64,000 nt of DNA from Trema orientale (taxonomy: Eukaryota; Streptophyta; Magnoliopsida; Rosales; Cannabaceae): assembly GCA_002914845.1 (NCBI GenBank), contig JXTC01000092.1:24369-88368 (forward strand). Direction: 5' to 3'. Shown here in pieces: positions 1-10,459 of the stretch. Both the position numbers and the translations under genes were made by a program. Within the stretch, counting starts at the first letter, position 1. The number at the start of each line of letters is the position of its first letter. Below the pieces are notes generated by a model that made no database searches, was not told where the DNA came from, and was given only the letters and a program-made list of their open reading frames with translations.

Positions 1-130
1 GCACGGCCTTGCTGTGCACCGTAGCCAGGCAGTCCCGCCCCTTAACCGCCACATGCTCCACCTCTCGTCGCCCCTACGGGCGGTGACGGCCCGTAGGCCG
101 ACGGTGGTGGTGTTTCCGCTACTACCACTA

Positions 131-2400
131 TTTTCTAAATTAATTAATTAGTTAATTAATTATATAATTATTTAATTTGAATTCAAATTTTAGAAATAGG
201 AAACTGTCCAAATGAGATTAGGATAGTTATCTATATTTTATTATCCTATTTTAAATTTGATTTACTTTAGGATAATGATAAATTTGAATTAAGTAAATAG
301 ATTGGATATAATCTAATAGTTAATTCGAATTTGAATAGGACATCTACTAATTTTTGAAATTGGATTTGATTTTCTATATTATCTCTAATATTTAAAATTT
401 TGAATTTAAATAGATAATGTTAATTCAAATTAATTAAATATTTAATGAGATTAGATATGATTAGATATTATCCAGTTATTATCTAGTAGTTAATTTGAAT
501 TTGAATAGGATATCTACTAATTTTTGAAATTGGATTTGATTTCCTATATTATCTCTAATATTTAAATTTTTGAATTTAAATAGATAATGTTAATTCAAAT
601 TAATTAGATATGTAATGAGATTAGATATGATTAGATATTATTCTGATAATTCTAATGGTTAATTTGAATTTGAATAGGATATCTACTAATTTTTGAAATT
701 AGAATAAGATTTCCTATTTGTTTCTATTTAAATTTTGAATTTAAATATATAAGGATTATTCAAATTAATTTGATATTTAATATGATTAAATATGATTGGA
801 TTTTTTTCCATAAATCATGACAGTTTAAATTTGAATAATTTAAATTTAGTAATTATCTTTAATTTAAATTTGATTTAAATTAAGGATATAATTTTGAATT
901 TAAATTTGAAACAAAATCTAATCAGATTAGATTTAAATAAATACTATCCATAATTTATTCAAATTCGTAATTAATAAGATTAATTAGGATAGAAAAGATT
1001 TGAATTTAATTAGATTAATATTCAAATAGTTAATTGTAATAACTATTTATCTAGTAACTATTTTAATTATAGTAATTAAAATAAAGTAAGAATAACTAAT
1101 TAGATTAGTTACTCTGCTTATTAATGAGATTAATTAGATAACTAATTAATGAGATTAATTAGGTAATTAATTAATATGATTAATTAATTAGAAAAATTAT
1201 ATCCTTTTATAATTAAAATAATTTTAATTAACTATAGAATTTTAATAACGATTAGATTTCTATTACAATTAAATTTAGATATGGTCTTTATTTAATTATT
1301 AGAATTATTTGATTGNACATTATATGAGTTATAAGTTTCTAATTAATTAGGATTAATTAAAAGAGTTTTAATTATTTCCTAATTTTTGAATATTGCAATT
1401 AATCTTTTCTAAATACAGTTATAGAAATAGGATTTCTATAATTAAAAGTAATTATCTTTTATTATCCGTTTTAGATCTTAATGAGTTTAAGATAATATCT
1501 TAATGAGATTAAGATAGGATTACATAAATTAATTAATTATTTAATTAATTAATAATTAGATAATAAATGTGATTTATTTTCTAATTATTTAAATTATCCT
1601 AATTAGTTAATAATTTAAAAATATTTGATATTTTTAAATTTAGACAAGAATTAGTTATGAACTTAATTCTTACATTTAAGATAATATGTTTTTACTAGAA
1701 AAACATTAGTTATTGAATTTAATTAATTTTCAAATTATTATTTAATAATTATTAATTTGATTAATTTTTATTATTTAACAATTATTAATATGATTAATAA
1801 TTAACAATTAATAATAATTAATGAGATTAATTATATTAATTAAAAGGATAATAATAGTAATAGGGTAATTATTTGTTTTCATGATTTACAAGGAAATTGG
1901 AGCTTGATTTTAATGAGATTAAAATATTTTGAAATATTGTAATTATGAGATAATTATGGTAATATTTTGTGCGGTGGTATTTCACATAAGATATTGATAA
2001 TTATGAGATAATTATGGTAATATTTTTTGTGATAAAAGGCATCTTGATAATTATGAGATAATTATGTTTTTGCAAAATACATTTGATATGAGTGTCATAT
2101 TGAGTGGGAGGATTTAAAAGTTTGTTATTTTTAATCCAAAATTATTTAAACCATTCTTTAGTTTTGAAATGATTAATTTTGAGAAAATTAATGAATGTTT
2201 ATAAAGTTTTTTATATTCATTATTTGCATTTATAATTATTTGTAAAACTTTTATGGAAAAATGTTTTATAACTGTTTACTTAATTTTATAAATGCACTTG
2301 GAATTTAATTTGATTAAATTCTATTACTAAGAATCTTTAAAATTATTGGTTGAATAATTAAGCGGTTAAAGTTTCTTAGTTTAATTTTTTTTTTTCAAAA
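131..2400. other. AT-rich copia leader, no genes
   Basis: Almost pure A/T sequence rich in AATTAATTA and ATTTGAATTT motifs. No ORF of useful size and no RNA gene are seen. It lies between the GC-rich copia leader and the coding remnants and contains the 170-bp tandem repeat listed separately. It may be expanded retroelement leader or an older AT-rich insertion inside it. Confidence 0.6.
319..790. repeat. About 170-bp AT-rich tandem repeat, 2.5-3 copies
   Basis: The motif GTTAATTYGAATTTGAATAG recurs at 319, 489 and 658, a spacing of 170 and 169 bp. The following bases (ATCTACTAATTTTTGAAATT and an ATTTAAATAG-containing segment) repeat in the same order. The third copy decays after about 100 bp. 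The period is like that of many plant satellites, but the short array inside a copia leader points to local duplication. Confidence 0.8.
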
Positions 2401-3776
2401 CTAATGTTTTATACAGGACTTGGTTTAAATACCGTTTTTCAATTATTTATCTTTGGTTGAAAGATTGTTGACTAAATAATTGAATTTTCTTCTGGAAAAG
2501 TTTTGCTTGAATGATTTACAATCCACAGACCTTCTTACTTGATCATTATGTCCTGTGTGCTTTTATTGTCTATCTTTAATATACATGAGATGTATAAAAT
2601 TATAGTTTTAGCACTTTGGCTTTAGACAATAATTGTTCGATCATAGTACCATATCTAGAATAGTATGTCATAATGTCTTAAATTAGCTCATTCTCTTTAA
2701 GTCACATAATTGGATATACATAATTGATTTTGTGGTTACTAAGTAAGTTAGATAACTGGGTAAAATCAAGATCCCTAAATTTTAAAAGATTAAGTGGGAG
2801 CGGGTATGAGATATCCATGGTCTCCATCATTGATTCAATAGTTCTAAAGATGTGCCTCGCTTCAGAATCTTGCTGAGCTCCCGTAGGAAGGTTTTCATCT
2901 GGGCATTACTGGTATTGAATCTCTTAGGATAAATTTGCAAGTGGACTTTACGTATTGATCTCCCGTAGGAGGTTGTATTGTATAAGAAAGCTTGTAAATT
3001 GAAATGATAGTTACATACTCAACATAGAATGCTATTAACCTCCTGTAGGAGCTATGTTAGTGATTCTATGGACTGATAAACAGGGTAATTAACAATCTGG
3101 AATATGAGATATTTGTCTTTTGTCTAAAGTGAATTGTTCACATTTAACTTGTAGATTCACATGATTCCCATAGGTAACTTGTGATCTATGGTAGGTTAAA
3201 ATACCTTGAATATTTGTGATACTGTTAGGGATTCTTACACAAGCATTAAATCTTGATAGATTTAATGTTAAGTATTCTAAATTCTTTTATATTCAGATAC
3301 ACTAGCAAACTTAGTTGAGTACTAAGAGGATCATAATTTGCATACTTGTCTATAGTTTATCCTTAGTTTCCAAATGATCAATAAAAGTATAATACATAAT
3401 CTTCTTGTTTGATTATATGTCATTACATTTATGTTTCTTATTTTACTATATGTGTACTACTATATCTTGCACGAATTGTCTGCTGATTTTAAATCAGTTA
3501 CTTTGATTGGTAAATCACAAGAGTTGATGATTTTTTCAAAGTTCATTCCTGATAATTTATACCCTTGTTGAAGTATTTATTATCTAACATAAGATAATGA
3601 ACACCTTTGTTGAGGCATTTATTATCTTACTACAAAAGTAAATCGAAACAAAGATGTTTGTATTCGATCATTTTTCCCTATATGTTTAATTGAGAATTAA
3701 ACTTACATAATTTAATTGTGAATTAAATTCATTAAATTCGATTATGAATTGAATTTATTTTATGACTTTTGTCTAA
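2400..3776. other. Copia internal region, coding content eroded
   Basis: This is where Gag would be expected, but no recognisable Gag domain remains. It contains three near-palindromic motifs of the form CTCCYGTAGGAG near 2879, 2961 and 3041, spaced about 80 bp apart. No other feature can be supported. Confidence 0.5.
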
Positions 3777-5404
3777 TTGAGAATATTGTTACTTCTGCAG
3801 TTTTGGGAAATACAGCTTCATAAGATGGACAAAGTTTTCAGAAAGAGGAAAGTGACAAGGCAATACAGTACATGGAGTAAAACGAGGACATTTATGGAGA
3901 CATCTCAGCGCTCAAAGAGTTTGAACGAAAAACAATCTGAGGATACCTCTACTGAAAAGAGGTTAGGATCTTCTGAGGTAGTTAGATCATCTGGAAGGCC
4001 AAGAAAATCACTTTCAGTAGAGGATACAGGAGATCTATGGCTAGTGGACTCAGGATCTAATGCAAATGTCTGCAACGACAGGAAATGGTTCATTGAACCA
4101 AATCAATTAACTGATGCTAGTCATCATTTAGTAGTTGGAGACAATCAAAGAGTTCGAGTTGAAAGCATGGGTGATGCTTATCTGAGATCAATGATAGCTC
4201 CATGATCTTGAAGGATTACTTCTATGCACCGGGGTTTAGTATAAATATTCTTTCGGTATCGAAGATGTATAAAGAAGGCTACTGCTTCATGTTTGACAAG
4301 AAGGTGCACGTCTTCTATAGCAACAAATTGTGCTGTGTGGGAGAGATACAGAATGATCTTTATATTCTGACACTGAAGCCACAAAGTACATCATCTTCAA
4401 TCATAACTATTACTATACTCCAAGAGATGGTGAGCGACATTAGAAAGGAGTGCAACACCATCGACTGGCACAAGCGACTCGGACACATCCCACGTTCAGA
4501 AATTTGCAGACTTATGGAGCTGGGTCACTTACCTGAAGTTGATATCAGCAGTGACATAGACTGCGAAGACTGCAAGAAGCCTGTAGAGTACAAGCGTTAT
4601 CATGCTGCTCGTCAAAAGAAGGCTCAGACATGTTTAGAGTGCGTACATGTGCATATCTGCAAACTTATGGAGGTAGTTTCCTATAGCAAGCATGCATTAT
4701 TTGTCACCTTTGTTGACGAATATTCGGACTTCGGCCAAGTATATCTTCTGAAGAAATATGATGAAGTACCGGATGCTTTCCATCAGTTTGACAGAAAGGT
4801 GTGGATACAACACAACACTAAGGTCAAGAAGTTCAAGATTGAAGTTGAACTTGGAGACATGGATTCTCTACGTGACCTGCTGAGGCCAACACTAGTCAAT
4901 CTTATTATTCCTTATGAATATGCGACTATCTATGAGCATAGTCATATAGGAGCTGCTGAGAGATACAACATCAGACTCAAACATTCCATAGAGCTGATGT
5001 ACAAGGAAATACTACTGTCAAAAAAGTATTAGGATTATGCTTTGAAAACAACTTCGTACATCCTCAACTTTACTCCATCAGATAAAGTTACTTCGGCACC
5101 TTTTCAGATGTGGATGGGCTACATAGAGAGCTTAGAGCATTTGAAGGTATGGGTTTGTGAAGTACACCCGTGCAAGAAAGCTGGAGATGAAATTGACAGG
5201 AATTCAAAAAAGTGTTTTTGCTTGGCTATCCAAAGGAAAAGAAGGGCTATATTCTCTATAGACAATCTTCTAATACTACCTTCATCAGTAGGAGTGGAGA
5301 CTTCCTGGAGGATGAGAGAGAAGTCCGTCAAGAAAATGATGAAGAGAGAGCTTATGATCTTTATTGCTTTTATTAGTCATTTAAGTTATTGGTTGAACAC
5401 TTAA
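3777..5404 (+). pseudogene. Copia gag-protease-integrase remnant
   Basis: Pieces in shifted frames give the order of a Ty1/copia polyprotein. The protease comes first, with active-site context LWLVDSGSNANVC (about 4036-4075). Next is the GAG-pre-integrase zinc region with WHKRLGH and CEDC (about 4460-4575), then an integrase core starting VTFVDEYSDFGQVYLL (about 4705). The last piece is the integrase C-terminal part (SLEHLKVW) at 5042-5404. Stops at 4203 and 5030 break the frame. The second catalytic aspartate region, normally a SDRGGEY-like motif, is replaced by unrelated residues, so the integrase is dead. The next domains expected, reverse transcriptase and RNase H, are absent and the sequence runs straight into the 3' end of the element. 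Confidence 0.85.
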
Positions 5405-5483
5405 ATTTTGCTTTTATTAATTTCGGTCATTTGGAACAATTTTGGGCTTTTAGTACATTATTTTGAGTAACTCTTTTTTGGAC

Positions 5484-5494
5484 AAGTGGGAGAT
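5484..5494 (+). other. Polypurine tract of copia element
   Basis: The purine-rich run AAGTGGGAGAT lies directly before the LTR start TGTTGGGATATTTGCC. It primes plus-strand DNA synthesis in this superfamily. Confidence 0.75.
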
Positions 5495-7296
5495 TGTTGG
5501 GATATTTGCCCTTAAAAGCAGATTTCCAATTATACCCTTTGAGTATAAACAACTTTCTCTTATATGCAATTATGATATTTGCTAGATTAAACTATCTTAA
5601 TTGAATAGTTTATTTATCTGAAAAAGATTCCATGACTTTGCTTGTGTATAAAAAAACAAACATGAGTAAATGTTAATTATGGGGAGACCTGTTTCTTTAT
5701 CTAAGTCTAAATGAATTAGTTCATAATCTGTAAATAAAGAAGGAATACTTTATTTACTATAGGTTGTAGTGTTTGTCTATCTCAACGGGAATGATGTATC
5801 TCAAATCATTGAAGTATGTGACTTCTGATAGAAACACTAATACAACATAAAAAAGTTATGTGTATTGAACTAGACTAGGCAATATAAAGAATTGGAGTGC
5901 CGTAACTCAATTCTTATATTACCACAAACTAGCTCTTAGCATATAGATCTTAATCCTTGATATTTGACTGGACTTGCTTTCATGGGTTGTAGCCTTTTGA
6001 TTTGTAAAAAGACAAGCCTCTATGAAATTAGAGGTGAACTCTGGCATATTGGAGGTCATGGCTTATGAATTGATGTGAACACCAAATAGTTAAGGACACT
6101 ATACATTAATGCCACTTTAGGTTCTTTCAAGATTCATGGAATAATTAAATCTAAGATCTTAGTATTCACTTTGTGAATTGGTTGATAATTTTGTCTAAAT
6201 GGCCATTGAGAACAAAATTATCGATAACATTATTCCTTGAAAGAAAGATGGTAACTTAAAGGTAAATAGGTGTTGGAGGGATATTACGGTAATTTCACAT
6301 ATCCAACTACGGCATTGTGTAGGGATTCTATGTGTGGTATAGAATACGCTAGATGGATCGATTAATCAAGGCTAGTTGATTAAATCTCTATAAAAGGCAT
6401 GACATTAAATCTAAGAGTGCAATATTGGGCCTTTAGTGGAGCGTCCCCTTTACTAATAATATTTATATAAATACCATAATAAGAGTTATTATGTATTTAT
6501 CATATTATTGGAGCTTAGATTATTTGGATCCATTAGGTCCCTTGTCTAACTCAATAAAGCTCATTAATTGGTTTGTGGTATTTGTGAAATTAGTTTCACG
6601 AAGCTGTGTAAAATAATGATTCTACACAGAAGTTGGTATTTTTATAAAGAAGTTACATGAGTTAGACATATTTACAAAAATACACCCAAAGCCCAAATTG
6701 GAGAACAAGCCCAATCCTAGTTGGACTAGGGTTAGCAGTTTTTGGCCTTATATATATAAGATACATGAGAAGAAAAACTACACAGAAATCCTACAAGTGA
6801 CACACGAAAAATTAGAGGGAGAGGGAGAGAGAATTCGGCCAACTAAGGCTAAGAGAGGAGAGAAAAAGTTTCTTGCAACCTCACACTCTCATCTCACATC
6901 CCAGTGTTCCAAAAGATCAAGAAGGTATTCTTGATCGTTCTCCGACGAAGGATTCAACTTGGTGCCTACTCACCTCTTCAACCAAGAGCAAGAGAATAAG
7001 CAAGAAGATCTAGGGTTAGAGATTTGATCACTATCAATAAGGAGATCAAGGAGGAGCACGCTACAAGAGGTAAGCCCTAATCCCATCTCTAGGGTTTATG
7101 CATCTAGATTTGATTTATGTTATACATGATCCTGTATATGATATATGCATGTAATATGGTTATGAAAAACGTTTTCATGTAAAATTTTAAAACCTAAATC
7201 AATTAATTATTCCGCTACGTTCATGATGTGATCATGTATTTTTTCATAGTTTGTATGCATATATGTTTTTGTCCTAAGTGTTAGGCAATTCCAGCA
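5495..7296 (+). repeat. Copia 3' LTR, 1802 bp
   Basis: It begins TGTTGGGATATTTGCCC and ends GGCAATTCCAGCA. Both ends match, in reverse complement, the solo LTR at 40076-41870, which has a target duplication and so fixes the boundaries. A TATA box is seen near 6748 (TTATATATATAAG). A purine-rich GAGAGGGAGAGAGA tract (about 6815) and a perfect 9-bp stem with a 4-nt loop (6915-6936) lie downstream of it. The LTR abuts an Athila-type fragment at 7297. The target duplication cannot be tested because the 5' end is outside the window. Confidence 0.9.
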
Positions 7297-7410
7297 GTAC
7301 TGTTGCGGGTTTGGGTCACCCTTCATTAATCTATGAGCTTTGTCGCCAAGCTAAGGTACCCACTCGACCAGGTGAAGTCGTTGTGCACCCTAAAGGTACC
7401 CTGACCGGGA
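7297..7410 (+). repeat. Inverted fragment of the plant transposon-protein ORF
   Basis: This stretch is the reverse complement of about 8545-8670, including GTTTGGGTCACCCTTCATT and the segment CCACTCGACCAGGTGAAG. It sits between the copia 3' LTR and a direct duplicate of the ORF leader. The copia element may therefore have inserted into an already rearranged Athila-type sequence. Confidence 0.75.
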
Positions 7411-8200
7411 CCATTGAAATGAAGATGTGGCAGTAGTAGTCTTTCTCTTCGTCGGTGCCATGATCACAAAACAAATGAAAGCAGAGCAATCCGACCAAAA
7501 TCTTCACACAAAATACTCTCCCCAAAGCACACAAAGTAGGAGGCTCTACAAAAATGGATAAGACAAGTACAACCAAATCACAAGGTATCACATCCAAACG
7601 GTTAAACTCAAACTATTGGACTTGCACCAATAACCTAAAGGAATCAAATGATGTCGTCTCGTTCACAATGGATAAGNTGTGTTCATTCACTCCACTATAA
7701 CCACGCTTGAAGCAAGATACAAGTAACAAAATACCACAGAGATTCGAAGTCAAGAATTAAACAACTTTAGTTAACTGGGTACTTTTATCAAACACTTGGT
7801 GTACATGCTCCATTGGTGTAAAAATAGATTCTCTCAAAACTATTACAATTACCCAGTGCAAACAAGAATCAAAGATAAGGAGAAAAAACACCAACTAATC
7901 TTGGAATGCACCTCAAACAAATCACCAGAAACGACACATGGACTTACTTGGTAGAGAGGAGATGCTTGTGTGCTTCAATCGTGGATAATGAGGAATTTGC
8001 AAAAGCGCTTCAATGGTGAATTCTTCAAGATTGTGTGTTTAGGGTGCAAGAGAGGGAGATGGGGTGATGGTGGAGCGGTTTTGAGGGAGGGGGAGTAGTG
8101 AAAATGAAAGGAAAAGACGGGTTCTGGTTATTTGACCAGAACCGACAGCGATATACAGCGCCGCGGCGCTGTCCCGATTTTATTTTATTTTTGGCAGGAA
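7411..8200 (-). repeat. Duplicate copy B of the transposon-protein leader
   Basis: The bases match 9259-10200 closely and in the same orientation. They cover the first codons of the ORF (minus strand, MAP.KRK), its 5' leader and the GC-rich palindromic block at 8157-8170. Relative to the longer copy it lacks 144 bases (9523-9666), exactly where a single N is placed (7677). It is either a real deletion or an assembly join. Confidence 0.8.
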
Positions 8201-9307
8201 AAGAGATACTCCCTGGAGCAGTGTTAAGGGAACAGTTAGTGAACAACTGCACCAGTGCTTCATTGAACTGCACCTGGTACTGGAAACTCTGTGCCTGGCG
8301 GGTAGTAAACTGGTGGAATTGCTGCTCGAAGTTTCCTTGCCACTGATGGTGAGCCAATAGAGTCTGCTGCATCTGACTCATTTGCTCCTGCATCTCAGTA
8401 ATTTGGCCAGCTCAGTCCACGGAGCTGGAACTGGTCGTGGGTGGTGGTGGAGCGGAGGGAGCAGGTGCCGGAGGTGGCTCTGTTGCCTCTTGCTGTAGAT
8501 GCTCTAAATCTTCTCGTGACGGGGTATGGTAGTGGGAAATGATGGTCCCGGTTAGGGCACCTTTAGGTGTATAACGACTTCACCTGGTCGAGTGGGTACC
8601 TCAACTTGGCGACAAAGCTCATAGATCAATGAAGGGTGACCCAAACTCCCAATAGTACTACCTCGAGCGATATGGAGAATGGAACTCTGGATGACTTTTC
8701 CAACATCTATAGTAAGGCCCTTCAAAATTGCATAATTAAGGGCGGCTCGCTCTTTGGTAACTCCACTAATATTACTGGAAGGTAGGAGTTTAGCCGAAAT
8801 GAAATAATGCAAGGCATTAGCATCTCTGCATAATCCTGCAGCTGGACGGTTAATCACATCAGTCTGAGATCGCTTCCACCTTGTGCCTGGGTAGGTGACG
8901 AATTGAATGATGGCTTCAGGATCAAAACCATCTTCCCATAGCTTAGAATAAACATCATCATCAATATCTGGTAGGTGGTAGTATCGGTTGATAGTGGAGC
9001 GGTCAAAAGGGACCTATTTTCCTCTAACAAAGGCTCTGAGGTTGGTGTGCTGGTGACCATTTGCGTAAAATTCAGCTACCACCTGATGGGTGGCCTGTGG
9101 CAGTTGCTTTGCAAATTTCTCCCAACCTCTTTGTTCGATAATAGCTTCATAATCATCGCCTGGATTGAGAAAACCTCTTTCTTTGATAGGTCCTTTGTGT
9201 GTCATGAGCTTATGAAACCTATCTTCGGCTTCAGCACTAATGAAAAGCTTCTTATCATAAGAAGATGAATATGAGGCAGTAGCAGTCTTTCTCTTCTTCG
9301 GTGCCAT
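8200..9307 (-). pseudogene. Putative plant transposon-protein (Athila-associated ORF), broken
   Basis: Read on the minus strand from a start at 9307 (MAPKKRKTATASYSSSYDKK), this matches the family annotated as putative plant transposon protein, often found with Athila-type retrotransposons. The conserved part includes FLNPGDDYEAIIEQRGWEKF, the YYHLPDIDDDVYSKLW region and SLGHPSLIYELCRQVEV. A proline-rich segment and a glutamine-rich, coiled-coil-like tail (8205-8393) follow. It is interrupted by a TAG near 9014, a frameshift near 8552 and a TGA near 8417. The function of the family is unknown. Its position downstream of pol in the same orientation suggests it belongs to the Athila-like element. 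Confidence 0.75.
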
Positions 9308-10459
9308 GATCACAAAACAAATGAAAACAGAGCAATCTGACCGAAATCTGCACACAAAATACTATCCATAAAGCACACAAAGTAGGAGGCTCTACAAAAA
9401 TGTATAAGGCAAGTACAACCCAATCATAAGGTATCACATCCAAACGGTTAAACTCAAACTATTGGACTTGCACCAATAACCTAAAGGAATCAAATGATGT
9501 CGTCTCGTTCACAATGGATAAGGCACATTAGAGTAAACCAAACCTAACTAGTAGCTAGTAGTTAGACTTTCTTCCAAAGGTTATCAAGGCAACAATCACC
9601 ACCACAAATGAACAATCACCACCACAAATGTGCGAAATGAGTATCTCAAGAAACCAACCTCCTAAATGTGTTCATTCACTCCACTATAACCACGCTTGAA
9701 GCAAGATACAAGTAACAAAATACCACAGAGATTCGAAGTCAAGAATTAAACAACTTTAGTTCACTGGGTACTTTTATCAAACACTTGGTGTGCATGCTCC
9801 ATTCGTGTAAAAAGTAGATTCTCTCAAAACCATTACAATTACCCAATGCAATAAGAATCAAAGATATGGAGAAAAATCACCAACTAATCTCAGAATGCAC
9901 CTCAAACAAATCAACAAAAATGACACATGGACTTACTTGGTAGAGAGGAGATGCTTGTGTGCTTCAATGGTGGACAATCAGGAATTTGTAAAAGCCCTTC
10001 AATGGTGAATTCTTCAAGATTTGGTGTTTAGGGTGCAACAGAGGGAGTTAGGGTGATGGGTGGAACAGTTTTGAGGGAGGGGAGGGAGTTGGGTGGAACG
10101 GTTTTGAGGGAGGGGGAGTAGTGAAAATAGAAGGGAAAAACGGGTTATGATTATTTGACCAGAACCGATGGCGCCGCGGCGCTGTCCCGATTTTTTTTTG
10201 TTTGTTTTTTTGAATTTTCGAAGGGGGGCAGTGCTGCCTGTAGAGCGCTGCGGCGCTTGAGCCTCTGGAAGTTTTCCCAGAGAGCTCGATGCCGCGGCAC
10301 CGTGAACAGAGCGCCGCGGCGCTTTGCCTGTTTGCCACAAAACATACTCAATTTGATATGTTTTGAGGTCTATCATCCACCAAATACAAGGAACACACCT
10401 CAAAACTCAATTTTAGTTCCCAAAACAATAAAACAATAGAAATTAAAACAAAACAAGAG
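9308..10459 (-). other. Leader of the transposon-protein ORF with GC-rich palindromes
   Basis: Non-coding sequence between the end of pol and the transposon-protein ORF. Around 10160-10330 it holds several versions of the motif GCGCCGCGGCGCTG, which also occurs repeatedly inside this element's LTR. A CT-rich minus-strand stretch follows (10030-10130), as in a transcript leader. ORFs of about 60-130 codons here overlap in several frames and are not believed. Confidence 0.6.

Larger units (their letters stand above)
1..7296 (+). mobile_element. Ty1/copia retrotransposon, 3' part, degenerate
   Basis: The 5' LTR lies outside the window. What is seen is an internal leader with a GC-rich start (1-130) and a very AT-rich stretch, then gag/protease/integrase remnants (3777-5404), a polypurine tract and a 1.8-kb 3' LTR. 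The GC-rich start resembles sequence at 22930-23095, which follows an LTR and primer site of the same family and so places position 1 in the leader. No reverse transcriptase or RNase H is visible between the integrase remnant and the 3' LTR, so this copy could not move by itself. One single N lies at 1316. Related copies are the LTR fragment at 21830 and the solo LTR at 40076. Confidence 0.85.

Noticed and set aside
319-790. Centromeric satellite
   Set aside because: Only about three copies inside a retroelement leader; the length alone is not enough.
8098-8346. Plus-strand ORF opposite the transposon-protein leader
   Set aside because: It runs antisense across the GC palindrome and coding tail; composition and position show it is a shadow.
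10014-10439. Four overlapping ORFs of 66-129 codons on both strands
   Set aside because: They overlap in several frames over the GC-rich palindromes and simple sequence, with no domain.
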